A stretch of DNA of 48,149 nucleotides, taken from positions 1 to 48,149 of the forward strand of contig MKUE01000022.1 in NCBI GenBank assembly GCA_001897675.1. The letters are read 5' to 3'. The notes beneath the pieces were generated by a model. The model did no database searches. It was given only the letters and a program-made list of their open reading frames with translations, and was not told the DNA's origin. This stretch comes from Thiobacillus sp. 65-1059. Lineage in GTDB: Bacteria > Pseudomonadota > Gammaproteobacteria > Burkholderiales > Thiobacillaceae. Made by a program: the position numbers and the translations under genes. Positions 16,466-24,370 of this stretch are shown here, in pieces. How positions within the stretch are numbered: position 1 is the first letter of the stretch; the number at the start of each line of letters is the position of its first letter.

Positions 16466-16801
16466 ATGAAACTCACCACGATGACCTTGTGTGCATCCGC
16501 GCTGCTGCTGTTGGCCGTGCCGGCCCAGGCAGCGGGCGACCCCAGGGCCGGGCAGCTTAAAACCTCGATGTGCGCCGGTTGTCATGGCATTGCCGGCTGG
16601 CGTACCGCCTATCCCAGCGTATACAGCGTTCCCAAGCTCGGCGGGCAGCACGCCGATTATATCGTGGCGGCCCTCAAAGCCTACAAAAGCGGCGAGCGCA
16701 GCCACCCCAGCATGAAGGCCATCGCGGGCAGCCTGTCCGAGCGGGACATGGACGATCTCGCGGCGTATTACGCGTCGTCGTACAGCGGCGCTGCCAACTG
16801 A
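16466..16801 (+). CDS. Exported monoheme cytochrome c
   Basis: A 111-residue periplasmic class I cytochrome c. The ATG at 16466 follows GAGGGGAAG; the signal peptide ends at VPAQA (residue 22). Heme attaches at CAGCH (36-40). Conserved KLGGQHADYIVAALKAYKSGER and a Met ligand in HPSMKAIAGSLSERDMDDLAAYYAS place it in the c553/c4-like group. An insertion after the heme site (GIAGWRTAYPSVYSV) sets it apart from its downstream neighbour. Nine nt separate it from the next cytochrome gene, so the two are one operon and may act together, like the two halves of a diheme c4. Electron partner unknown. Confidence 0.9.
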   Translation: MKLTTMTLCASALLLLAVPAQAAGDPRAGQLKTSMCAGCHGIAGWRTAYPSVYSVPKLGGQHADYIVAALKAYKSGERSHPSMKAIAGSLSERDMDDLAAYYASSYSGAAN

Positions 16802-16810
16802 GGAGGCCCC

Positions 16811-17134
16811 ATGAAAAAGACATGGCTCATCCTCGCCGCGATTGCACTGGGTACTTCCCCGACGGCGCATGCCAAGGGCGATTACGAGGCCGGCAAGGCC
16901 AAATCGGCCACCTGCGCTGCCTGCCACGGCGCGGACGGGGTCAGTGCCGTGGCATCCTTTCCCAAGCTGGCGGGCCAGCACCGCGACTATCTCTACCAGG
17001 CGCTCAAGGATTACCGGTCCGGCAAGCGCAAGAACCCCATTATGGCCGGCCAGGTACAAAACCTCTCCGATACGGACATGCTCGATCTGGCGATGTATTT
17101 CTCCAAACAGAAGGGGCTGACCCTGAAATATTGA
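16811..17134 (+). CDS. Exported monoheme cytochrome c, c553/c4-like
   Basis: A 107-residue periplasmic cytochrome c. A GGAGG ribosome site precedes the ATG, and the signal peptide ends near TAHA (residue 21). The heme site is CAACH (35-39), followed by GADGVSAVASFPKLAGQHRDY, and the Met ligand is in NPIMAGQVQNLSDTDMLDLAMYFS. It resembles the preceding cytochrome in the KLxGQH-DY-ALK-Y-SG core and is probably an ancient tandem duplicate. It is convergent with the deacetylase gene. Confidence 0.92.
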   Translation: MKKTWLILAAIALGTSPTAHAKGDYEAGKAKSATCAACHGADGVSAVASFPKLAGQHRDYLYQALKDYRSGKRKNPIMAGQVQNLSDTDMLDLAMYFSKQKGLTLKY

Positions 17135-17185
17135 TTCAGGGGGCGGAAAGACGGCGGGCGCGGCTGATCCGGCCGGCGAAGCGCT

Positions 17186-18109
17186 TCATAAACCCGCCAG
17201 GGCCTTGATGTGCGCCGCCGCGCTGCGTCCCAGGGCGCTGAGGTCGTAGCCGCCTTCCAGCACCGAGACGATGCGTCCTTCGGCGTGGTGCGCAGCCACG
17301 CCCATCGCCTGCTCGGTGATCCAGACATAATCCGCTTCCACCAGGCCGAACTGGCCCATGTCGTCCTCGCGGTGGGCGTCGAATCCGGCGGAGAAAAACA
17401 GCATCTGCGGCCGGAAGGCTTCCAGGCGCGGCATGATTTGCGCGCTGAAGGCTGCGCGGTAGGCGCTGCCGGTGGTGCCGGCGGGCAGCGGCACGTTGAC
17501 GATGTGTCCGCTTGCGGTGTCGGCGCCGCAGAACGGGTAGAAGGGGTGCTGGAAGGTGGAGCACAGCATCGCGCGCGGATCGTTCCTGAAGATGTCCTCG
17601 GTGCCGTTGCCGTGATGGACGTCGAAATCGACGATGGCGACCCGTTCCAGGCCGTGCGCTTCCAGGGCATGCGCGGCCGCCACGGCGACGTTGTTGAAGA
17701 TGCAAAACCCCATGGCCCGGCTGCGGGTGGCATGGTGTCCGGGCGGACGGCAGGCGACGAAGGCGTTGGCCACTTCGCCGCGCATCACCAGGTCGACCGC
17801 CATCACCGCGCCGCCGGCCGCATGGTAGGCGGCGTCCAGGCTGTGCGGGTTCATGCCGGTGTCGGGATCGAGCGCGTGGAAGCCTTCGTAGGGCGAGGCG
17901 GCCTCGATGGAATCGATATAGGCGGCGTCATGCGCTCTGAGCAACTGGCTGCGATGCACCAGCGGGGCTTCGCGGTGGAGCAGGTAATCGAACAGTTGGG
18001 CGGCATGCAGCCGGTCATCGATGGCGCGCAGGCGCAGCGGGCTTTCCGGGTGCCAGCTTCCCATGTCGTGCTTGAGGCATTCAGGGTGGGTGATGTAGGC
18101 GGTGTGCAT
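17186..18109 (-). CDS. Histone-deacetylase-family (acetoin utilisation/polyamine type) deacetylase
   Basis: A 307-residue Zn-dependent amidohydrolase of the HDAC superfamily. It has the catalytic His pair in RPPGHHATRSRAMGFC, the zinc ligands in IVDFDVHHGNGTEDIF and FFSAGFDAHREDDMG, and the active-site Tyr in LEGGYDLSAL. Bacterial members remove acetyl groups from protein lysines, polyamines or acetoin-pathway products; the substrate is not shown. It is transcribed divergently from a Pat-type protein acetyltransferase with 127 nt between start codons, which hints at a lysine-acetylation pair. A TATAGT on the minus strand about 25 nt before the ATG may be its -10 box. Confidence 0.92.
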   Translation of the reverse strand: MHTAYITHPECLKHDMGSWHPESPLRLRAIDDRLHAAQLFDYLLHREAPLVHRSQLLRAHDAAYIDSIEAASPYEGFHALDPDTGMNPHSLDAAYHAAGGAVMAVDLVMRGEVANAFVACRPPGHHATRSRAMGFCIFNNVAVAAAHALEAHGLERVAIVDFDVHHGNGTEDIFRNDPRAMLCSTFQHPFYPFCGADTASGHIVNVPLPAGTTGSAYRAAFSAQIMPRLEAFRPQMLFFSAGFDAHREDDMGQFGLVEADYVWITEQAMGVAAHHAEGRIVSVLEGGYDLSALGRSAAAHIKALAGL

Positions 18110-18236
18110 GACGCAGCCCAGGAGCAGAATGGTTCAACTATACGCCCGGCGGGATGGCGCTGTAACGGGGGATGGCCTAGGATAGGGCGTCCCCGGTCCG
18201 ATCGGCTCGCTGCCGCACGCAGTCCTCAACCAAGCC

Positions 18237-20915
18237 ATGCCCCAACACTATCTGCATCCCCTGTTCAACGCCCGCTCGGTTGCGGTCTTCGGTGCCAGCG
18301 AACGCGAGGATTCGGTCGCCGGAACCTTGTTCCGGAACCTGCGCAAATCCGGCTACAGCGGCGAAGTCTATGCGGTCAATCCGAAGCACGCCACGGTGTT
18401 CGGCGAACGCTGCTACGCCAGCGCCGGCGAATTGCCGGCGGTGCCCGAGCTGGCGCTGATCGCCACCCCCGCGCCGACCGTCGCGCCGATCATGGCGCAA
18501 TGCGGACAGCGCGGCATCCGCCATGCCGTCGTGCTGTCGGCCGGTTTCCGCGAAGTGGGGGAAAAGGGCGCGGCGCTGGAAGCGGCCGTGATCAGCGCGG
18601 CGAAGCAATACGGCATCCGCTTCATCGGCCCCAACTGCCTGGGCATCCAGCGGCCGGCCATCGGGCTGAATGCCACCTTCAGCCAGGGCGCCACCCTGAC
18701 CGGCGATCTCGCGCTGGTGTCGCAGTCCGGCGCGATCTGCACCGCGATGATGGACTGGGCGGAAACCAACGGCATCGGCTTTTCCAGCGTGATCTCCACC
18801 GGCGCGTCGGCCGACCTGGATTTCGGCGAAATCCTCGACTACCTCGCCTACGACCCGCAGACCCGCGGCATCCTGCTCTACATCGAAGGCATCCGCGATG
18901 CGCGCCGTTTCATGAGCGCGCTGCGGGCGACGGCCCGCGTCAAGCCCGTCGTCATGGTCAAGGTGGGGCGCCACGCGACGGGGGCAAAGGCGGCGCAGTC
19001 GCACACCGGCGCGCTGGTGGGATCGGACGCGGTGTTCGACGCCCTGGTGCGGCGCGCCGGGGTGGTGCGGGTCAACACCATCCTGCAGCTGTTCGCCTCG
19101 GCGCGCGCGCTGTCCACCCACATCCGGCCCAGCGGCAACCGCCTCGCCATCGTCACTAACGGCGGCGGCCCCGGCGTCATGGCGACCGATCTCGCGGTGG
19201 ACCTGGGGGTGCGCATGGCGGAGTTGTCGCCGGCGACGCTCGATGCGCTCGACGCCGTGCTGCCGGCCAACTGGTCGCACGGCAATCCGCTCGACATCAT
19301 CGGCGACGCCGCCGCCGGGCGTTACCGCGCGGCGGTGGACGCCTGCCTCGCCGACGACAACGTCGACGGCGTGCTGGTGATGCTGACGCCGCAGGCGATG
19401 ACCCGGCCGACCGAGGTGGCCGAGGCGGTGGTGGCGGTGGCGAAGACCTCGCACAAGCCGGTGCTGACCTGCTGGATGGGCGAGGCGCAGGTGCACGCGG
19501 GACGGCGCCTGTTCAAGCAGGCCGGCATTCCGTACTTCACCACGCCGGAACCGGCGGTCGAGGTGTTCTCCTTCCTCTCGGCCTTCTACGAGAACCAGCG
19601 CCAGCTGATGCAGACGCCGGGACCGCTGTCGCAGCAGACCGAGCCGGATGCGGAAGGCGCCCGCCTGATTGTCGAAAGCGCGCTGGCGCAGGGCCGGCAT
19701 CTGCTCAACGAGGTGGAATCGAAGGCGCTGCTGGCGGCTTTCCGCATCCCGATCGCGCCGACGCTGATCGCGCGCAGCCCCATGGAGGCCATGCTGATGG
19801 CGCAGCAGATCGGCTTCCCGGTGGTGATGAAAATCAATTCGCCGGACATTACCCACAAGTCCGACGTCAACGGCGTGCGGCTGGGCTTGTCCAGCGGCCA
19901 GGCGGTGCGTTCCGCCTTCGGCGAGATGCTGGCCGATGTGAAGCGTCTGCGTCCCGACGCCACCCTGGACGGCATCGTCATCGAGCCCATGGTGATGCGC
20001 CCGCACGCCCGCGAAGTGTTGCTGGGCATGACCTCGGACCCGGTGCTGGGCCCGGTGATCGTGTTCGGCGCCGGCGGCGTCGACGTCGAAGCCCTGCAGG
20101 ATCGCGCGGTGACGCTGCCGCCGCTGAACCGTTACCTGGCGCACGACCTGATCCGGCGCACCCGCGTCGCCACCCTGCTGGGCGCGTTCCGCAACCGCCC
20201 GCCGGTCGACATGGACGCGCTGGAGAACGTGCTGCTGCGGCTGTCGGAAATGGTCTGCGAATTGCCCTGGCTGGCCGAACTGGACATCAATCCGCTGCTG
20301 GTGGACGAACGCGGCGCGCTGGCGCTGGATGCCCGCATCGTCATCGCGCCCCGCGTGCCGACGGCCGACCGCTACGGCCACATGGCGATCCACCCTTACC
20401 CGGCGCATCTGCTGACGCATTGGCAGTTGCCCAGCGGCAACGACGTCGTGATTCGCCCGATCCGCCCGGAAGATGCCGAACTGACGCAGAGCTTCGTGCG
20501 CAGCCTGTCCGAGGAAACCAAGTATTTCCGCTTCATGGACGCGGTGAGCGAGCTGTCTCCCGCCATGCTGGCGCGCCTCACCCAGATCGACTACACGCGG
20601 GAGATGGCGCTGCTGGCGCTGGCGGAAATCGACGGCAGGGAGGTGGAACTGGGGGTGGCGCGCTATGCCATCAATCCGGACGGCGAGTCCTGCGAATTCG
20701 CCCTGGTGGTCGACGACGCGTGGCAGAAGCAGGGGATCGGCCACAAGCTCATGGATGTGCTGATGGACGTGGCGCGCGGCATGGGCCTGAAGATGATGGA
20801 GGGCGAGGTGCTGAAAACCAACCGCCCGATGCTGAAACTGGCGGCAGGCCTGGGCTTCCATAGCGAGCCGCATCCGGAGGACGATACGGTGCAAAGGGTT
20901 TCGCGCGCACTGTAA
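18237..20915 (+). CDS. Pat-like protein acetyltransferase: acyl-CoA synthetase (NDP-forming) domains fused to GNAT
   Basis: An 892-residue cytoplasmic protein with the PatZ/YfiQ-type layout. Residues ~1-460 are the CoA-binding and succinyl-CoA-synthetase-like domains (ARSVAVFGASEREDSVAGTL, FIGPNCLGI, LVSQSGAICTAMMDW, TNGGGPGVMATDLAVDLG). An ATP-grasp domain spans ~500-715 (FPVVMKINSPDITHKSDVNGV, ELDINPLLV). A C-terminal GNAT acetyltransferase spans ~735-892 (VVIRPIRPEDAELTQSF, ALVVDDAWQKQGIGHKLM with the acetyl-CoA loop Q-x-x-G-I-G). In known Pat enzymes only the GNAT part is catalytic. Here His256 in SHTGAL, matching the phospho-His of true acyl-CoA synthetases, is kept, so synthetase activity is possible. 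Start supported by homology; no strong ribosome site. Confidence 0.92.
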   Translation: MPQHYLHPLFNARSVAVFGASEREDSVAGTLFRNLRKSGYSGEVYAVNPKHATVFGERCYASAGELPAVPELALIATPAPTVAPIMAQCGQRGIRHAVVLSAGFREVGEKGAALEAAVISAAKQYGIRFIGPNCLGIQRPAIGLNATFSQGATLTGDLALVSQSGAICTAMMDWAETNGIGFSSVISTGASADLDFGEILDYLAYDPQTRGILLYIEGIRDARRFMSALRATARVKPVVMVKVGRHATGAKAAQSHTGALVGSDAVFDALVRRAGVVRVNTILQLFASARALSTHIRPSGNRLAIVTNGGGPGVMATDLAVDLGVRMAELSPATLDALDAVLPANWSHGNPLDIIGDAAAGRYRAAVDACLADDNVDGVLVMLTPQAMTRPTEVAEAVVAVAKTSHKPVLTCWMGEAQVHAGRRLFKQAGIPYFTTPEPAVEVFSFLSAFYENQRQLMQTPGPLSQQTEPDAEGARLIVESALAQGRHLLNEVESKALLAAFRIPIAPTLIARSPMEAMLMAQQIGFPVVMKINSPDITHKSDVNGVRLGLSSGQAVRSAFGEMLADVKRLRPDATLDGIVIEPMVMRPHAREVLLGMTSDPVLGPVIVFGAGGVDVEALQDRAVTLPPLNRYLAHDLIRRTRVATLLGAFRNRPPVDMDALENVLLRLSEMVCELPWLAELDINPLLVDERGALALDARIVIAPRVPTADRYGHMAIHPYPAHLLTHWQLPSGNDVVIRPIRPEDAELTQSFVRSLSEETKYFRFMDAVSELSPAMLARLTQIDYTREMALLALAEIDGREVELGVARYAINPDGESCEFALVVDDAWQKQGIGHKLMDVLMDVARGMGLKMMEGEVLKTNRPMLKLAAGLGFHSEPHPEDDTVQRVSRAL

Positions 20916-20992
20916 GCGGCGAGCCGGGCGCGGTTTGCAGCCGGATCACGGGTTCGCGGCCGCTGTCCCCGCGCCGCGGCCTGCTTGCCGCG

Positions 20993-22882
20993 TCAACGGG
21001 ACGGGAAATGCTGGCGGGTGCAGGTCCGGTTGCGCCCGGCCTTCTTGGCCGCATAGAGCGCCTGGTCGGCGGTGCTGACCAAGGAATCGATATCCGCGGT
21101 GCCGGCTTCCCGGGCAGCCACGCCGATGCTGGCGGTGATGGTTTTTTCCGCCTGCCCGATGGTGATTCTTTTCGCTTCCAGGGTGGCACGCAAACGCTCG
21201 GCCGACTGCAGCGCGGCCTTGAGGTCGGTGTCGGGGCAAATGACCAGGAATTCCTCGCCGCCGATGCGGCAGACGCTGTCCCCCCGGCGTGCCGACATGC
21301 GCAGGGTGTCGGCCGCCTCGCGCAGGACGGCGTCGCCCGCGGCGTGGCCATAGGTGTCGTTGATGTGCTTGAAGTGGTCGATATCGATCACCATCACGGC
21401 AAGCGGCGCACCGGAGCGCGAAGCGGCGCTCCACGCCTGTTCGAGCTGATCCATTGCCGAACGGCGGTTGGGCAGCCCGGTCAGCAGGTCGGTCAGCGCG
21501 GCATTCGCCAGCCGTCGGTTGGCCACGGCCAGCTCGGCGGCGATCTGGCGCAGTTGCGCGCGGTCCTTTTCCCAGGCGTTTTGCAATCGCACCAGGCGCT
21601 GCGCGGCGTTGAGCCGCGTGCGCAGCCCCTTGGCGCTGATGGTGCTGGGCACATAGCCATCCGCGTCGACTTCGTAAGCGCGCGCCAGCTGCGCTTCGCC
21701 GTGATCGTCGGCCATCAGCAGAATATGCATGCGGCGGCCGTCTTCGGTCGCGCGCAAGGCCTGGCACAATTCCGGGCCGTCGAGTTGCGGCAGGTTGTAG
21801 TGCGCGATGATGACATGCGGGAGTACTTCCATCGCCAGCGCCAGGGCCGTGTTGCCGTTGTCCGCCGGGTAGACGATGTGGCCGCTGTCTTCGACCAGCA
21901 GCGCCATGGTTTTGCGGCGGCTGAAGGCATTGCCGTCTGCCACCACGATGCGCAGCGGCGCCCCGTCTTCCGTCGTCTCCGCGTGACCGTGGCTGATTTC
22001 GGCAAAGGGCGGAAGTATCGTCGTCGGAATCTTCAGCAGGGCGCCCCAGTCATGCCAGCTGGCGATCACGTCGTCGATGAAGCTCCCGGCAGCGGTCTGC
22101 GGGATGTCGAGTTCGGCCGCCAGCGCCATCCATTCCCGCGCCAGTTTCGGGCGTTCGGCGGCATTCGCCAATCCGAGATCGGCGAGCAGGTGCGACAGCC
22201 GCAGCATCAGCGTCAGGCTGCTGGTCCGCGAATCGTGGGGAAAACAGGGGCGATCCGGGTTCTCGTAATGGGCGAGCGGCTCGGTGAAGACCCGGGGGAT
22301 GCCCCAGTCGGTCAGCATCACGATGCCCAGTTCGCTATGGTCGGTTTCCAGACGGGCGCGTTCCTGGGCAAGGATCGGCTGCGCGGGATCGGCATGATGC
22401 GCCGTCAGGACCGCGTTGTAGTCGTCGGGGTAGGCGGTCGCCAGCGCCAGTTGCCCCACCTGGGCCAGCAAGCCGCAGACGAACAGTTCGTCGGCTGCGG
22501 CTGCCGGTATCCGCGCGCCCAGCGCCTGCATGGTCAGGCCCATCAGCAGCGAGTGCGCCCAGTATCCCTGGTAGTCGAAGGCTTCGCATGCGCCGGCGCG
22601 ATACTGGTCCAGCAGCGAAAACCCCAGCGCAAGCTGGCGTACCGTCGCCATACCCTGGCGCACCACGGCTTCCTGCACCGATACCACCGGGCGCGCGCCG
22701 TGCGAAGCGGCGTTCGCCAGCTTGATCAGCCGTCCGGACAGCGCGGGGTCGGTCTGCACCACCCGGGCAATTTCGCTCAGGGTCGCGTTCTCGCGCCGGG
22801 ATAACTCAAGCACGGCCAGCGCAACCCCACGTGGACTGGGCAGCTGGCCGCTGATTTTGAGCTGTTCAACCTGTGTCATCAA
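20993..22882 (-). CDS. HDOD - degenerate receiver - GGDEF signalling protein
   Basis: A 629-residue cytoplasmic protein. Residues ~8-210 are an HDOD domain (LPSPRGVALAVLELSR, VVQTDPALSGRLIKLANAAS). Residues ~308-425 form a receiver-like domain (RIVVADGNAFSRRKTMALL...). The phosphoacceptor position reads AHYNLPQLDG, with His361 where Asp is expected, so normal phosphorylation is unlikely. Residues ~455-622 are a GGDEF cyclase: LTDLLTGLPNRRS, DIDHFKHINDTYGHAAGD, and active-site GGEEF at 541-545, preceded five residues upstream by an RRGD inhibitory site. It should make c-di-GMP under feedback control. It is convergent with pat and stands alone. Two ATGs are adjacent at the start; either works. 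Confidence 0.92.
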   Translation of the reverse strand: MMTQVEQLKISGQLPSPRGVALAVLELSRRENATLSEIARVVQTDPALSGRLIKLANAASHGARPVVSVQEAVVRQGMATVRQLALGFSLLDQYRAGACEAFDYQGYWAHSLLMGLTMQALGARIPAAAADELFVCGLLAQVGQLALATAYPDDYNAVLTAHHADPAQPILAQERARLETDHSELGIVMLTDWGIPRVFTEPLAHYENPDRPCFPHDSRTSSLTLMLRLSHLLADLGLANAAERPKLAREWMALAAELDIPQTAAGSFIDDVIASWHDWGALLKIPTTILPPFAEISHGHAETTEDGAPLRIVVADGNAFSRRKTMALLVEDSGHIVYPADNGNTALALAMEVLPHVIIAHYNLPQLDGPELCQALRATEDGRRMHILLMADDHGEAQLARAYEVDADGYVPSTISAKGLRTRLNAAQRLVRLQNAWEKDRAQLRQIAAELAVANRRLANAALTDLLTGLPNRRSAMDQLEQAWSAASRSGAPLAVMVIDIDHFKHINDTYGHAAGDAVLREAADTLRMSARRGDSVCRIGGEEFLVICPDTDLKAALQSAERLRATLEAKRITIGQAEKTITASIGVAAREAGTADIDSLVSTADQALYAAKKAGRNRTCTRQHFPSR

Positions 22883-23098
22883 TCAACCTGTTTTCGGTAA
22901 AGCGCATGGATGCCGTTGCGGATGGGCAAATCCCGGCCTGAATGCATTGCGGCTGCCACCCGCGTGGCGGCATCTTCAGGCTGTATGGGTGCCGGACTAG
23001 CAATGGCCGTGTGGGGGCGGCCAGCATGCGGCGAGGCTTTCCGGGGCGCCGCTGTCACATTTTCAGCAGTGTTATCGACAGGATTTCGACAAAATTAA

Positions 23099-23133
23099 GC
23101 CCGCCGTGCGAAGTCCGGGTGTCGGCGGCCGGC
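23099..23133 (-). terminator. Weak candidate terminator of the rnf-nth-DUF1841 unit
   Basis: On the minus strand, just after the DUF1841 stop, GC-rich arms (GCCGCCG and a CGGCGGGC-type partner) enclose a ~16-nt loop and are followed by TTAATTTTG. The stem is imperfect. Confidence 0.3.
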
Positions 23134-23135
23134 TT

Positions 23136-23570
23136 TCAGGCGACGCCGAGCTTTTGATCCAGACAGCGCAAATACGCCGCCGAATCGAACGCCGTCTGGT
23201 AGCGCTGTACCTGCCAGATCATTTCCGCGAGGCAATCCATGACGTCGTGCTGGGCGTCCATGGCGTCGCCATGCCGGCTGAGCAGGCGCTGGTAACGGTC
23301 GCGGATCCCCGGCGGCTGGTCGACCGAGAGCTGCTCGGCGATCGCCAGGTGCATGGATAGATGCAGAAAGGGATTGGTTTCGCCGGACTCGGGCAGGTAG
23401 TCGCGCTCCTTATGGCGCTCGGGCCGATCGAGCATGGCGTGGTATTCGGGGTGCGCCAGCACGGCGTCGAGCGCCGGCTGCTCGGCGCCTGCCAGCGGCT
23501 GCCCGGCGCGGTATTTCGCCCACACGTCGAAGAAGAACTGGCGCACCTGGTCGCGGCTGGGATTAAACAA
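23136..23570 (-). CDS. DUF1841 family protein
   Basis: A 144-residue cytoplasmic protein of unknown function. The start is TTG at 23570, overlapping the last 8 nt of nth. It gives MFNPSRDQVRQFFFDVWAKY, which is how I recall family members beginning. A longer in-frame version from 23600 would run 10 more codons into nth. Features include PLAGAEQPALDAVLAHPEYH, the NPFLHLSMHLAIAEQLSVDQP core, and a helical C-terminus. It is the last gene of the rnf-nth run and probably shares its transcript, a neighbourhood known for the family. No catalytic motif is recognised. Confidence 0.85.
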   Translation of the reverse strand: MFNPSRDQVRQFFFDVWAKYRAGQPLAGAEQPALDAVLAHPEYHAMLDRPERHKERDYLPESGETNPFLHLSMHLAIAEQLSVDQPPGIRDRYQRLLSRHGDAMDAQHDVMDCLAEMIWQVQRYQTAFDSAAYLRCLDQKLGVA

Positions 23571-24195
23571 GCTTGTCCTTGTACTCGCACAGATCCGCAA
23601 TGAGGCATGCTGGGCATTTCGGCTTTCTGGCCTGGCACACGTAGCGGCCGTGCAGGATCAGCCAGTGGTGGGCGTCGATGCGGAATTCGGCGGGGATGGT
23701 CTTGAGCAGCTTTTTTTCCACCTCCAGCACGGTCTTGCCGGGAGCCAGGCCGGTGCGGTTGGCGACGCGGAAGATGTGGGTGTCGACCGCCATGGTCGGC
23801 TGGCCGAAAGCGGTGTTCAGAACCACGTTGGCGGTTTTGCGCCCCACACCGGGCAGCGCTTCGAGCGCGGCGCGCTCGGCGGGAACCCGGCTGCCGTGCA
23901 GCTCGACCAGCATCCGGCAGGCGGCAATGAGATGCCGGGCCTTGCTCTTGTAGAGGCCGATGGTCCTGATGTAGTCCGCCAGGCCCGCCTCACCCAGCGC
24001 GTAGATGGTTTCGGGGGTGTTGGCCACCGGAAACAGCCTGCGCGTCGCCAGGTTCACCCCCTTGTCGGTGGCCTGCGCCGAGAGCACCACCGCCACCAGC
24101 AGTTCGAATGGCGTGGCGTATTCAAGCTCGGTGGCGGGATGGGGGTTGGCCGCGCGCAGGCGGCTGAAGATTTCGCGACGTTTGGCTGGATTCAT
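23563..24195 (-). CDS. nth: Endonuclease III
   Basis: A bifunctional DNA glycosylase/AP lyase that removes oxidised pyrimidines; 210 residues, typical. The helix-hairpin-helix LPGVGRKTANVVLNTAFG carries the catalytic Lys, and the catalytic Asp is in MAVDTHIFRVANRTGL. The 4Fe-4S loop near the C-terminus has the expected C-x6-C-x2-C-x5-C spacing (CQARKPKCPACLIADLC). It follows rnfE and a small basic gene on the same strand, matching the conserved rnf/rsxABCDGE-nth gene order of Proteobacteria. The end overlaps the start of the DUF1841 gene. Confidence 0.97.
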   Translation of the reverse strand: MNPAKRREIFSRLRAANPHPATELEYATPFELLVAVVLSAQATDKGVNLATRRLFPVANTPETIYALGEAGLADYIRTIGLYKSKARHLIAACRMLVELHGSRVPAERAALEALPGVGRKTANVVLNTAFGQPTMAVDTHIFRVANRTGLAPGKTVLEVEKKLLKTIPAEFRIDAHHWLILHGRYVCQARKPKCPACLIADLCEYKDKLV

Positions 24196-24217
24196 GGCGG
24201 GCTTGGCAGGCGGTGCA

Positions 24218-24370
24218 TCACTGCGTATCGAGCGATTTTTTCAATGCCTGTTTTTCGGCTTGCCGCTTGGCGCCGGCCGGTTTTTCATGTGTGCCGGCAC
24301 GGCGCTGGATCGCCAGCGCGACATAGGGATTGCGCGGCTTGGGAACGCGCTTTTTCAGCGGCGGCTTCAT
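24218..24370 (-). CDS. Small basic protein in the rnf operon, function unknown
   Basis: A 50-residue protein, strongly basic (about one third Lys/Arg), with no membrane segment or signal. Its ATG overlaps the rnfE stop as ATGA, so it is translationally coupled, and nth starts 22 nt further on. The sequence is patterned KPRNPYVALAIQRRAGTHEK then AGAKRQAEKQALKKS. I recall small proteobacterial proteins with this KPRNP...RRAG-H-K...RR/KA-K-ALK arrangement, but no function. A nucleic-acid or ribosome-binding role would fit the charge; that is inference. Position, overlap and a recognisable pattern argue that it is a real gene. Confidence 0.7.
   Translation of the reverse strand: MKPPLKKRVPKPRNPYVALAIQRRAGTHEKPAGAKRQAEKQALKKSLDTQ

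Noticed and set aside
18177-20894. A 905-codon antisense frame covering the acetyltransferase gene
   Set aside because: His/Arg/Gln-rich with no recognisable domain; the sense frame has complete, ordered domains.
22883-23135. c-di-GMP riboswitch upstream of the HDOD-GGDEF gene
   Set aside because: I looked for the GEMM core elements on the minus strand and did not find the conserved tetraloop/receptor sequences.
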